64,000 nucleotides of DNA from Clostridiaceae bacterium (lineage in GTDB: Bacteria; Bacillota; Clostridia; Peptostreptococcales; Tindalliaceae), in assembly GCA_011390155.1 (NCBI GenBank), contig JAABSW010000003.1, positions 1 to 64,000 of the forward strand, in the 5' to 3' direction. A program made the position numbers and the translations under genes. Below are positions 53,822 through 63,156 of the stretch, piece after piece (positions within the stretch are counted from its first letter, which is position 1; every line of letters starts with the position of its first letter). The notes under the pieces were generated by a model. It made no database searches. It worked only from the letters and a program-made list of their open reading frames with translations, and had not been told where the DNA came from.

Positions 53822-55459
53822 ATGAAGGAACGTATTAGGCACAACATGGAGAATTACATCAAAGCGGTAACAGACACAGGTACAGAGAAAGAACGCAATA
53901 ATGAAGCATTTTTTACGGAGTGGTTTAAAAGCCAGGAGTATTTTAAAAAGAACCCGGAAAACTGGGGGCTCTATCCCATCGAAAAAGACAGTTTGGGTCG
54001 TCATGTGCCTTGGGGTCTACTGAAAGGGGAGGGTCAGGATACGGTGGTTTTGGTGCACCACAGTGACACAGTTGATACCCAGGATTATGGCAAACTATCA
54101 CACTTGGCCACTGACCCACAGGCACTGATGGAGCATTATGCAAAAAATGGTGTTGCAATGGATGCTGGAAGCAAAAAAGACCTGGACAGTGGCAATTGGA
54201 TCTTTGGCCGTGGTGTTTGTGATATGAAAGGCGGAGGGGCCATTCACATGGCACTGATGGAAGAATATTGTCAAAAACAAGATTTTAAAGGCAATTTACT
54301 GCTGATAGCTGTGCCGGATGAAGAGAACTTGTCTGCAGGCATGCGAGGGGCCATACATCTTCTAAAAGCACTAAAGGAAGAACATGAACTTAATTACATA
54401 CTTATGATGGACGTGGAGCCCCATGAACGGAAAAAGGATGACACAGGGGTTCTGTACCAGGGCGCTGTGGGTAAACTAATGCCCGTGGTGTATGTGAAAG
54501 GAAAACTGGCCCACGTTGGGCAAGTGTACAGTGGTCTTAACCCCACCAACCTATTGTCTGAAATTATTCGTAAAACAGAAGTAAGTGCAGATTTTATCGA
54601 ATCCGTGGGAAATACAACCACCATGCCGCCAACCTGGCTGTATGCTAAAGACCAGAAACAGGTCTACGATGTGTCGTTGCCCATTGCAGCGGCAGGTTAC
54701 ATGAACTTATTGACCCTTGATCGGTCACTCAGGGATATTTTTAAACAACTACGGGAGATTTGCCTCAATGCGTTTAATGCCGTCATTGATGATGTGAATA
54801 ACAGCTACAAACGGTACAGGGATATTAGCGGCCTACAGCTGCCAGATCTTCAATGGAAACCAAAGGTGCTGCTCTTTGCTGAAGCGGCAGCGGAAGCCGA
54901 AAGAGATGCCGGAGATGTATACCTGGAAGCCATGGAAAAGATGACACAGCACATTAAAAAAGCCATTGCGTCCAATGAAATGACATTGATTGATGGCGCA
55001 TATAAAATGATTGAAACCACCCTTGAACATATCAATGATCCCTCTCCCATGGTCATCATTGCATTGGCACCTCCTTATTACCCCAATGTTCACAATCAGA
55101 TGTTGGCAGAAAAATCAAAACCCATAAACAAGGCAACCGCCATGATCATGAAGTATGCCAAAGACACATGGGGTGAGGCCTATGAAATGCAGGATTATTT
55201 TACAGGTCTCTGTGATTTAAGCTACGCCATGTTCCAGGCAGATGACCAGAGCATCTCCTACATCGAAGAAAACATGCTGATGTGGAAAGAGATGTACTAC
55301 ATCCCCCTTGAGACGATTCGCGAACTGTCCATGCCCATTATAAACCTTGGACCATGGGGTAAAGATTTTCATAAATATACAGAGAGGGTTTATGCACCAG
55401 ATTTACTGGAAAGAACACCTGAGTTGATTGACAGATTACTGAAGGACCTACTTTCATAG
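53822..55459 (+). CDS. rocB: RocB-like M20 family peptidase/hydrolase
   Basis: About 547 aa; VLVHHSDTVDTQDYG; GRGVCDMKGGGAIHMALMEEY; ALAPPYYPNVHN; consistent with RocB-like arginine-utilisation proteins. Confidence 0.8.
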   Translation: MKERIRHNMENYIKAVTDTGTEKERNNEAFFTEWFKSQEYFKKNPENWGLYPIEKDSLGRHVPWGLLKGEGQDTVVLVHHSDTVDTQDYGKLSHLATDPQALMEHYAKNGVAMDAGSKKDLDSGNWIFGRGVCDMKGGGAIHMALMEEYCQKQDFKGNLLLIAVPDEENLSAGMRGAIHLLKALKEEHELNYILMMDVEPHERKKDDTGVLYQGAVGKLMPVVYVKGKLAHVGQVYSGLNPTNLLSEIIRKTEVSADFIESVGNTTTMPPTWLYAKDQKQVYDVSLPIAAAGYMNLLTLDRSLRDIFKQLREICLNAFNAVIDDVNNSYKRYRDISGLQLPDLQWKPKVLLFAEAAAEAERDAGDVYLEAMEKMTQHIKKAIASNEMTLIDGAYKMIETTLEHINDPSPMVIIALAPPYYPNVHNQMLAEKSKPINKATAMIMKYAKDTWGEAYEMQDYFTGLCDLSYAMFQADDQSISYIEENMLMWKEMYYIPLETIRELSMPIINLGPWGKDFHKYTERVYAPDLLERTPELIDRLLKDLLS

Positions 55460-55510
55460 ACACATATAGGACGTGTATGGAACACCAAAATGATACAGGG
55501 AGGGAGCAAT

Positions 55511-55849
55511 GTGAAAAAAATAATTATGTACTCCACTCAAACCTGACCCCATTGCCGCACAGCGAAAGAGTTTCTTTCCAAAAATGGTTTACTGCACGAA
55601 ATACGGGATGTGAACACAAACCAGGTAGCAAGGGCTGAATTCAATAAATTGGAGGCACAGGGCGTGCCCACTTTTGTGATTGATGACCAGGTAATTGTGG
55701 GTTTTGATGGTCAGCGTATTTTGGATTTACTGGATTACAGCGTGGAACCATGCCCCTCATGCGGGGCAAAAATGAGAGTGCCAAAGCATAAGGGTAAAAT
55801 AAGGGTAACCTGTCACCAATGCCAGCACAGGTTTATCCTTACCACGTAG
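55511..55849 (+). CDS. Putative selenoprotein: glutaredoxin-like domain (U-P-H-C, TGA at 55544-55546) fused to a C-terminal zinc ribbon
   Basis: GTG start with RBS GGGAGGGAGCAAT; translation MKKIIMYSTQT[U]PHCRTAKEFLSKNGLLHEIRDVNTNQVARAEFNKLEAQGVPTFVIDDQVIVGFDGQRILDLLDYSVEPCPSCGAKMRVPKHKGKIRVTCHQCQHRFILTT; hairpin GAAAG-AGTTT-CTTTC just after the TGA. The ORF track shows only the part from 55610. Confidence 0.8.
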
Positions 55850-55887
55850 AACATCGATCAAACAACCCCGTCGTAGGAGGTGAAAGT

Positions 55888-57792
55888 TTGCAGTCGGACA
55901 ACAGTCATTCGTTTATTAATCATTTGCCAATGGGGTATGCTCGTCATAAGATACTCTGTGACGCAATGGATCAACCGATAGACTATGAGTTTTTGGAGGT
56001 AAACCCTGCCTATGAAAGGATGACAGGATTAAGGGCAGACCAGGTGATTGGTAAAAGAGAGAGTGAAGTTTTTCCTGCGGAATCCAGCTCAGATTTTAAT
56101 TGGGTGATGGTTTTTGGAGAGGTTGCCTTAAAAGGTAAAGATATTAGCTTCACCCAGTATTCACTTGCCCTGGAAAGATGGTTGAAAATGACTGTCTATT
56201 CTCCATGTCAAGGCGAATTTATCACACTGTTCCAGGACATTTCAACTGAAAAAAAGATGGAAGAATCTTTGCGTGGAGCACTTCAGTTTAACCGGGAAAT
56301 TATTCAGTATGCCAACAATGGGATCATCGTCTATGACAGGGATTTGAGGTATAAGGTCTTCAACCCCTATATGGAAAAACAAACAGGTATACCCGCGAAG
56401 GATGTCATCAACCAACATCCCTGGCAATTATTCCCTGAATCACTAAGTAACGGTGTGATGGAGTATTTACACAACGCTCTGGAAGGTGTAAGCAGTTCAG
56501 ACGTTGAGTTGCATTTTACCAATGCAAAAACAGGTGACCCCCTATGGTCTTTACAAAATTTCAGTCCCTTGAAAGACATTGATGGTAACATCACCGGTGT
56601 GATCGTGACAATACAGGACATTACAGACAAAAAGAGGGCGATGGAAGAAAGAGATAAATTGAACGAATTTATGCAGTTAACCCTGACACATCTACCTATC
56701 GGAGTTGCTCTAAATGACATTGAAACGGGAAAAGCAATTTATATGAACAACCAATTTGAAGCAACCTATGGATGGCCTTATGAAAAATTAACAGGGATTG
56801 ACAATTTTTTTGAAAATGTATACCAGGATCCTGACTACCGGAGTCGAATGAAAAATCGTATTCTTGAAGACATCGCCAGTGGTGATGTTGAAAGAATGAG
56901 GTGGGAGGGAATTACCATCACAACGGAAAAAGGTGAAACGAAATATGTAAACGCTGTAAACATACCCATACCTGAACAAAACATTATGGTTTCAACAGTA
57001 TGGGATGTCACACATATAAAAGCCCATGAGAGAGAATTGCTGCTGGAAAAAGAAAAAGCAGAATCGTCTAATACTGCAAAGAGTCTGTTTCTCGCCAACA
57101 TGTCTCATGAAATAAGAACACCAATGAATGGATTTATGGGAATGCTCCAATTGTTAGAAACAACAGATCTAGATGAAGAACAGCAAGAACTGCTGGACTT
57201 AACAAAAAGATCTTCAGATGTTTTGCTGAATGTGTTAAATGATATTTTAGATTTTTCCCGAATAGAAGCAAATAAAATACAACTGCATCCACTATTATTT
57301 GATTTCCATCTTCTGGTTAAAGATGTCATGGGGCTGTTTAGAGTGGCAGCAATGAAAAAAAACATTTCTTTGGAACATGATATTGAACCAGATCTACCTG
57401 AGAAACTCATTGGAGACAGTTTTAGGCTGAGACAGGTTATTGTCAACCTGGTGGGCAATGCAATTAAATTTACCGAAGAAGGCCGGGTAATCCTTCGTGC
57501 AAAATGCAAAAACTGTCTTGATGATGAAAAAACCAACCTGTTGATTTCCGTGGAAGACACAGGTATTGGGATCGATGAAAGCAAAATAGAGCATGTGTTT
57601 GACAGGTTTGTGCAATCTGACAGTTCCGATAGTCGGTTATATGGTGGAACAGGTCTTGGACTAGCTATCAGCAAAGGTTTGGTTGAGCTGATGGGGGGCG
57701 AAATTTCAGTTGAAAGCCAGGTGGGTAAAGGCAGCCGATTCTCATTTAATTGTTTACTTGAGAACAATCGTAATTCAGGAGATCAGACATGA
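55888..57792 (+). CDS. PAS-domain sensor histidine kinase
   Basis: [50 protein letters not shown] start at 55888 with AGGAGG RBS (ORF listed from 55819). Confidence 0.92.
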   Translation: MQSDNSHSFINHLPMGYARHKILCDAMDQPIDYEFLEVNPAYERMTGLRADQVIGKRESEVFPAESSSDFNWVMVFGEVALKGKDISFTQYSLALERWLKMTVYSPCQGEFITLFQDISTEKKMEESLRGALQFNREIIQYANNGIIVYDRDLRYKVFNPYMEKQTGIPAKDVINQHPWQLFPESLSNGVMEYLHNALEGVSSSDVELHFTNAKTGDPLWSLQNFSPLKDIDGNITGVIVTIQDITDKKRAMEERDKLNEFMQLTLTHLPIGVALNDIETGKAIYMNNQFEATYGWPYEKLTGIDNFFENVYQDPDYRSRMKNRILEDIASGDVERMRWEGITITTEKGETKYVNAVNIPIPEQNIMVSTVWDVTHIKAHERELLLEKEKAESSNTAKSLFLANMSHEIRTPMNGFMGMLQLLETTDLDEEQQELLDLTKRSSDVLLNVLNDILDFSRIEANKIQLHPLLFDFHLLVKDVMGLFRVAAMKKNISLEHDIEPDLPEKLIGDSFRLRQVIVNLVGNAIKFTEEGRVILRAKCKNCLDDEKTNLLISVEDTGIGIDESKIEHVFDRFVQSDSSDSRLYGGTGLGLAISKGLVELMGGEISVESQVGKGSRFSFNCLLENNRNSGDQT

Positions 57793-58850
57793 CCTATCCG
57801 AGAATAAACATTGACTTATTCAAAATCAAATACAATACTGAATCCATGGTACAGCAGTGTCATCAGGCCAATGTACAAGTTGCAGGGGTAACAAAACTAT
57901 TTGGCGGGAACCCTAAAATTGCACAAATTTTCGTTGATGGGGGCGTAGACATGTTGGCAGATTCCCGCATTGAAAACCTGGCGAAAATGAAAGACTTGCC
58001 ACTGTCTAAAATGCTGCTGCGAATACCTATGATGAGCCAGGTTTCAGACATTATTGCTTATTCAGACATTGGGCTGGTGTCTGAGCCAGTAACCGTACAG
58101 GCATTGTCCAATGAAGCACAACGCTGCAATAAGGTGTACAAGGTGATATTGATGCTTGATTTGGGGGATCTGCGAGAAGGAATTTTCCATGAAGGAGAGA
58201 TTCGTCAAGCGGTTGATGAGATCAGTAGAATGAAATCCATTTCTTTGGAAGGCATTGGGACCAATCTTACCTGCTATGGCGGCGTTAAACCCACCAGGGA
58301 GAATCTATCATGTTTAAAAACCTGGAAAGAATCTATTGAAAAGCAAACAGGTCAGCCGCTCAGGGTGATCTCTGGAGGAAACGGTTCAACACTGAGTTTG
58401 CTGCCTGCGCCAGGAATTCCCCCTCACATTAACCAGCTGCGGCTGGGTTCTTCCCTGACCATGGGAATAGGATTGAACGACGAACCCATAAAAGGGTTGT
58501 ACCAGGACGCCTTCACACTGGAGGCAGAGGTGGTGGAAATCAGGGAAAAACCCTCAAAGCCGGTGGGGGAAATTGGGTTGGATGCTTTTGGTAACCAACC
58601 GATGTTTGAAGACAAAGGTTTTCGGCGCCGGGCCATCTGTGCTATTGGACGACAGGACATAAAACCTGAACATTTATCTCCTTTGGATCATGGCAGTAAA
58701 ATCCTTGGTGCCAGCAGTGATCATCTTTTGCTGGACATCACTGACACGCTGCAAGATCTGAAAGTGGGAGACCCGCTTACCTTTTATATGACCTATGGAG
58801 GTTGTTTGTCTGCAATGACATCTCCCTATGTACAAAAGTATTATGTATAA
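57789..58850 (+). CDS. Alanine/ornithine racemase family PLP-dependent enzyme
   Basis: YPRINIDLFKIKYN; VAGVTKLFGGNPKIAQ (PLP Lys); SGGNGSTLSLL. Confidence 0.85.
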   Translation: MTYPRINIDLFKIKYNTESMVQQCHQANVQVAGVTKLFGGNPKIAQIFVDGGVDMLADSRIENLAKMKDLPLSKMLLRIPMMSQVSDIIAYSDIGLVSEPVTVQALSNEAQRCNKVYKVILMLDLGDLREGIFHEGEIRQAVDEISRMKSISLEGIGTNLTCYGGVKPTRENLSCLKTWKESIEKQTGQPLRVISGGNGSTLSLLPAPGIPPHINQLRLGSSLTMGIGLNDEPIKGLYQDAFTLEAEVVEIREKPSKPVGEIGLDAFGNQPMFEDKGFRRRAICAIGRQDIKPEHLSPLDHGSKILGASSDHLLLDITDTLQDLKVGDPLTFYMTYGGCLSAMTSPYVQKYYV

Positions 58851-58911
58851 TAGTAAAAAAAACACGGTGGTTGCCATCGGAGAATGGGAAAAATCGTAAC
58901 AGGAGGCGCAC

Positions 58912-59241
58912 ATGAAAACAATACAATACAACAAACTGATCCGAGACCGGATTCCGGAAATTCTTAAATCCAAGGGAAAAGAAGCTATCACAGAAGTTCT
59001 CGCACCTCAAGATTACCTGGACAGGCTCCATGAAAAATTGGATGAAGAACTTGAAGAATACCACGAGACCTGTAGCATTGATGAGCTGGTTGATTTAGTG
59101 GAAGTGATTTATGGCATACTGGACTACCGGTGTGTTACAAAGGAAGAATTCGAAGAGATTCGGTGGCTTAAAAAAGAGAAAAGAGGGTCTTTTGAAAAAA
59201 GGCTGCTATTAAAGGGCGTTATTGAGCCTGACTCAGAATAA
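58912..59241 (+). CDS. Phosphoribosyl-ATP pyrophosphohydrolase-like / MazG-like protein
   Basis: YNKLIRDRIPEILKSKGK...KLDEELEEYHE...DELVDLVEVIYGI. Confidence 0.8.
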   Translation: MKTIQYNKLIRDRIPEILKSKGKEAITEVLAPQDYLDRLHEKLDEELEEYHETCSIDELVDLVEVIYGILDYRCVTKEEFEEIRWLKKEKRGSFEKRLLLKGVIEPDSE

Positions 59242-59257
59242 AGGGGATTAGAAACCT

Positions 59258-59650
59258 ATGAATAAAACACTGGTGACAGTGGTGATCGTTGTTTTGCTGG
59301 CTGCTTTTTTTCAGGGAAGAAGCAATGACCAGCAACCACGATTGGAATTATATCAACAAATTGAAGCGGGAAAGGTGGAGATGGTGGGAGAAGTGACAGA
59401 TGAACAAGCCATCAATGCGTACCTGGAGCTATACGATCAACTGGAATTTAACCTTGAACCCACGCTGCAGGACTATCCGGACGTGGCGATTTACCGACAC
59501 GACAGCAATGGTAACATTCATCATACCAATGTATGGTTTTCCCGTGACAATGGAAGCTATGTACAGCAAATAAAGGATAACCGCCAAATGGCGTTGTTAT
59601 CAGCAGAAGAAGTGAACACCTTAAAGGACATATTACCGGATTTTGAGTAG
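59258..59650 (+). CDS. Hypothetical secreted/membrane-anchored protein
   Basis: 130 aa, N-terminal hydrophobic segment TLVTVVIVVLLAAFF; complete ORF. Confidence 0.6.
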   Translation: MNKTLVTVVIVVLLAAFFQGRSNDQQPRLELYQQIEAGKVEMVGEVTDEQAINAYLELYDQLEFNLEPTLQDYPDVAIYRHDSNGNIHHTNVWFSRDNGSYVQQIKDNRQMALLSAEEVNTLKDILPDFE

Positions 59651-59677
59651 TCATTTATCTGGCAGGAGGGAAAGCCT

Positions 59678-60904
59678 GTGAAGGAAGCAATGGAAATCGT
59701 TCAGACAATGGATTTTTGGGGTGCCCGTATCGCCAATCCTCTTCCCGTGGTGCTTGTAAAGGGGGAAGGGGTTTGGGTAACAGATGTGGAAGGTAATCGC
59801 TACCTGGATATGCTGGCCGGGTTTTCTGTGCTCAACCAGGGGCATCGTCATCCACAAATTATTAATGCATTAATGGAGCAGGCACAAAGGCTTACGTTAA
59901 CGTCCAGGTCTTTTTATAATGACCAAACAGGAACTTTCTTTAAAAAAATATGTGAACTAACGGGGTTCGAAAAAGTGCTTCCCATGAACACAGGTGCAGA
60001 AGCAGTCGAAACAGCCGTCAAAGCAGTTCGAAAATGGGCCCTGACTGTGAAAGGCATTCCCGAAAACATGGCCGAGATCATTGTGTGTGCCAATAATTTT
60101 GCCGGCCGCACCATCACCCTCATCAGTTTTTCCACTGTTCAGCAATATCAACACGGTTTTGGTCCCTTTACCCCAGGGTTTACCATTGTACCCTTTGGCG
60201 ATGCCGTAGCGTTGGAAGAGGCGATCTCTCCCAATACGGCCGCAGTTTTGATGGAACCCATTCAGGGAGAGGGTGGCATCATCGTTCCGCCTGCCGGTTA
60301 TTTGCGTCAAGTACGTGAAATAACTCAAAAACACGGTGTTTTAATGGTGCTTGATGAAGTGCAGACAGGATTTGGTCGAACAGGCAAGCTGTTTGCCTGC
60401 CAACATGAAGGCGTTAAACCGGATATTTTAGTGGTGGGTAAGGCCTTGGGAGGAGGCGTTTATCCCGTTTCGGCGGTGTTGGCTGATGATTCGATTATGT
60501 CAGTCTTTTCTCCTGGTGACCACGGCTCCACCTTTGCAGGAAACCCTCTTGCTGCTGCTGTGGGACTGGCGGCCATGGAAGTGGTGGTTAATGAAAAGCT
60601 GTCAGAGCGATCCGCTGAACTGGGTGATTACTTCATGGAAAAGCTGGTTGACATAAACAGTCCCTACGTCAGGGAAATCAGGGGCAAGGGTCTCTTTGTG
60701 GGTGTTGAAATTAAACCGGAAAGCGGTTATGCCAGGTATTTCTGCGAGAAATTACTTCATCAGGGGATTTTATGCAAAGACGCTCATCAGCAAGTCATTC
60801 GATTTGCTCCACCGCTGGTTATCACAAAAGATGAGCTGGACTGGGCTCTGGAAATCATCCAGCGGGTATTGACAGAGCCTCTATACAGTAATGCCAATGG
60901 TTGA
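59678..60904 (+). CDS. Class III aminotransferase, ornithine aminotransferase-like
   Basis: MNTGAEAVETAVKAVRKW; VLDEVQTGFGRTGKLFA; DILVVGKALGGGVYPVSAVLAD; GSTFAGNPLAAAV. Confidence 0.9.
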   Translation: MKEAMEIVQTMDFWGARIANPLPVVLVKGEGVWVTDVEGNRYLDMLAGFSVLNQGHRHPQIINALMEQAQRLTLTSRSFYNDQTGTFFKKICELTGFEKVLPMNTGAEAVETAVKAVRKWALTVKGIPENMAEIIVCANNFAGRTITLISFSTVQQYQHGFGPFTPGFTIVPFGDAVALEEAISPNTAAVLMEPIQGEGGIIVPPAGYLRQVREITQKHGVLMVLDEVQTGFGRTGKLFACQHEGVKPDILVVGKALGGGVYPVSAVLADDSIMSVFSPGDHGSTFAGNPLAAAVGLAAMEVVVNEKLSERSAELGDYFMEKLVDINSPYVREIRGKGLFVGVEIKPESGYARYFCEKLLHQGILCKDAHQQVIRFAPPLVITKDELDWALEIIQRVLTEPLYSNANG

Positions 60905-60929
60905 TGTGTAGCAGTAATGTTGTAACGAA

Positions 60930-60960
60930 GAAAGCCGCGGGTCACATTGACCTGCGGCTT
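60930..60960. terminator. Hairpin between convergent genes
   Basis: AAGCCGCGGGTCA-CAT-TGACCTGCGGCTT (one mismatch). Confidence 0.6.
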
Positions 60961-60971
60961 CATCTATTATA

Positions 60972-62060
60972 TCAGGACTTCACAAACCAATCCACCGGTT
61001 CCCGGTTGACAGGCCGCAATTTATGGCGTTGGTTAAATTCCCTTATAAGTTGGTGCATCATCTCAGGCGATGAAGCCATGGCTTCCACCTTTTGCTGGTC
61101 AAGTTCATTGGTGAAGGGGCAGCTGGCCAGGCAAATGCCACAATCTGTTCCCAACATTCGCCATCGCTGGTGACAGGCTGTGTCACTGATTTTCCAACGC
61201 AGCACACCATCTATTTCAGTTCGCTCTCCACTTGGAATGGCCTTGCCGGGGCATGAGGCAGAGCATCGGTTACAAATGCGGCAAAATTCAGGTATGCCAA
61301 AAGGGTGAGGAGAATCTGACACCAAAGGAAGATCGGTTGTGACAACTCCAAGGCGTACCCGGGGACCGTACTTTTTTGTAATCAACAGACCATGTCGTCC
61401 AATTTCGCCCAATCCGGCCTCCTGTGCCACCAGAGGTGCAATCAGCAGGTAATTGCCATCCATGTGGTTGCGTGCCTCAAAACCCAGGGACCTGATGTAA
61501 TAAGACAGAACCATGCCAATCACTCCGGCATCCACATAACCCTTTACAGCCGCAAGGCTTTCTGGTATGCCGGGGGCCCGCAGGATCATGTCCTTTTCCA
61601 TTTCAACTGCAAAAACGAACCCATAGGGATGAACAGGTTCCACGATATCGCCATAGTTGACATTTTCCCTGCCACGGTGAGAGTAATAGTAATCTGGCTT
61701 CATGGCAGCAACACCCGTCAATTTTGCACCATAATAACTGGCGAGACCTTGAAGCAGTTCTGTCGCTTCCTGGGGAGAGGGTGCCTTAATTCTATCAGCA
61801 GCGGCAGCCCCTTCACTTAAATGCTTTATGTCGGCTAAAAACGCATACGCTGAGCCTACAAGTGGCGAGTGAACCGGGTGATAAGTGGCACTGCCTTCTT
61901 CGCCTAAAGCGGGCATTGCCCGCAGTGAATCATCAACTTCTTTGAGTTCGGGATGGCGTTGGTAGTAATCTTCATATTCGGGTGAACCAGGTTTGTAGTT
62001 CATACGTGCAAACATGATATCTCTTTCATCAAAGCGCTTCATAAGTCTCCTCCTTATCAT
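60972..62060 (-). CDS. Double 4Fe-4S protein related to epoxyqueuosine reductase / reductive dehalogenase-like proteins
   Basis: CRICNRCSASCPGKAIPSG and CGICLASCPFTN; IAPLVAQEAGLGEIGRHGLLITKKYGPRVRLGVVTTDLP. Confidence 0.78.
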   Translation of the reverse strand: MIRRRLMKRFDERDIMFARMNYKPGSPEYEDYYQRHPELKEVDDSLRAMPALGEEGSATYHPVHSPLVGSAYAFLADIKHLSEGAAAADRIKAPSPQEATELLQGLASYYGAKLTGVAAMKPDYYYSHRGRENVNYGDIVEPVHPYGFVFAVEMEKDMILRAPGIPESLAAVKGYVDAGVIGMVLSYYIRSLGFEARNHMDGNYLLIAPLVAQEAGLGEIGRHGLLITKKYGPRVRLGVVTTDLPLVSDSPHPFGIPEFCRICNRCSASCPGKAIPSGERTEIDGVLRWKISDTACHQRWRMLGTDCGICLASCPFTNELDQQKVEAMASSPEMMHQLIREFNQRHKLRPVNREPVDWFVKS

Positions 62061-62253
62061 TGCGATCCACTACTCACAGCATACCAGAAAACAAAAGTAG
62101 AATCACCGTGGAATAAACATTCTCGTTATTTACTTTTCCTGCTATGACTGAAAAATGCCTTCAGATAAGCTATAATACAAATATGTTAAGTTTAATCTGG
62201 AAAACAGGCATTAAAAGGTGACTGACAATAAAATCCTGGACAGGAGTGAGAAC

Positions 62254-62853
62254 ATGTGCGGCCGATTTGCCTTATTTGATGAAAAAGAAACCAAAGAGAT
62301 CAATGAAATCATTCAGGAAATTGAGCAAAGAAAAAACATTACCATCAACAGGGGAGAAATATTTCCAACTCATCTGGTTCCTACAGTTGCCAAAGAATCA
62401 GATCACCAGGGTGTTGATGCCATGGTCTGGGGGTTTCCTCACTTTAAAGGCAGTGGTGTGATTATCAATGCCCGGTCTGAAACAGCTCACGAAAAGCCCA
62501 TGTTCAGGAAACACCTGGCAACAAGAAGATGCCTGATCCCTTCCACAGGTTTTTTTGAATGGTCAAAGAAAGATCCCAAACGTAAAACGAAATACCTGTT
62601 TCAACTCTCAGAAACCCCTGTGTTATACATGGCAGGGATCTACAGTGAGTTTAGCGGAGAAAAAAGATTTGTCATTCTGACAACCAATGCCAATGACTCA
62701 TTAAAGGACATTCATGATCGAATGCCTGTGATTGTTCGTAAAGAGTATTTTGATGACTGGCTGCATGATGAGGACCGTGCCAGGGCGTTACTAAAGAGTG
62801 ATGTGGCAAGACCGCCGCTGGTTAGACGAGAAGCGATGGCAGACATGGGATAA
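62254..62853 (+). CDS. SOS response-associated peptidase (YedK/HMCES-like, SRAP domain)
   Basis: MCGRFALFDEK (N-terminal Cys), INARSETAHEKPMFRKHLATRRCLIPSTGFFEWSK; start ATG 62254 (ORF listed from 62218). Confidence 0.9.
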   Translation: MCGRFALFDEKETKEINEIIQEIEQRKNITINRGEIFPTHLVPTVAKESDHQGVDAMVWGFPHFKGSGVIINARSETAHEKPMFRKHLATRRCLIPSTGFFEWSKKDPKRKTKYLFQLSETPVLYMAGIYSEFSGEKRFVILTTNANDSLKDIHDRMPVIVRKEYFDDWLHDEDRARALLKSDVARPPLVRREAMADMG

Positions 62854-62954
62854 AAAACATAAAATAACCTTTTTCAAGGTGTTCGCAGTTCACACTGTTA
62901 CAGATAATACTTGCATTTAATCTCCACAAAAGGCATACTAATACGTAGTATTTC

Positions 62955-63020
62955 ATAAACAGGATTATTAACTTCTGGTGGAGCTTTAACGCCATCAGAA
63001 GGTTAGAATGCGTTATCCAT
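62955..63020. repeat. Element A copy 2 (degenerate)
   Basis: ATAAACAGGATTATTAACTTCTGGTGGAGCTTTAACGCCATCAGAAGGTTAGAATGCGTTAT; compare 30329-30392. Confidence 0.75.
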
Positions 63021-63137
63021 AAGTAGATGGCCCAAATGTACCATTTGGTGGCAGATACTAAGTTTTTTCACCTGGGAACGTAGCATCGCTTATCTCCCTC
63101 TTGCAGACAGAGGGAGTCTTAGTGGTGGTAGTTATCA
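63021..63137 (+). repeat. Element B copy 2: conserved 5'-UTR element upstream of an EamA transporter
   Basis: AAGTAGATGGCCCAAATGTACCATTTGGTGGCAGATACTAAGTTT...GAACGTAGC...GGTAGTTATC, with an extra hairpin CTCCCTCT...AGAGGGAG inserted relative to copy 1. Confidence 0.7.
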
Positions 63138-63156
63138 TATAAAGGAGATCTGGCAG

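Noticed and set aside
55544-55546. TGA in the glutaredoxin as a simple nonsense mutation/pseudogene
   Set aside because: Position exactly at a catalytic Cys, intact downstream frame with conserved motifs, and a SECIS-like hairpin favour Sec; not fully excluded without Sec machinery data.
55610-55849. 79-aa ORF as a stand-alone gene
   Set aside because: It is the C-terminal part of the longer TGA-containing glutaredoxin frame; calling it alone removes the active site.
61392-61820. 142-aa plus-strand ORF inside the QueG-like gene
   Set aside because: Antisense to a gene with two clear 4Fe-4S motifs; no recognisable domain.
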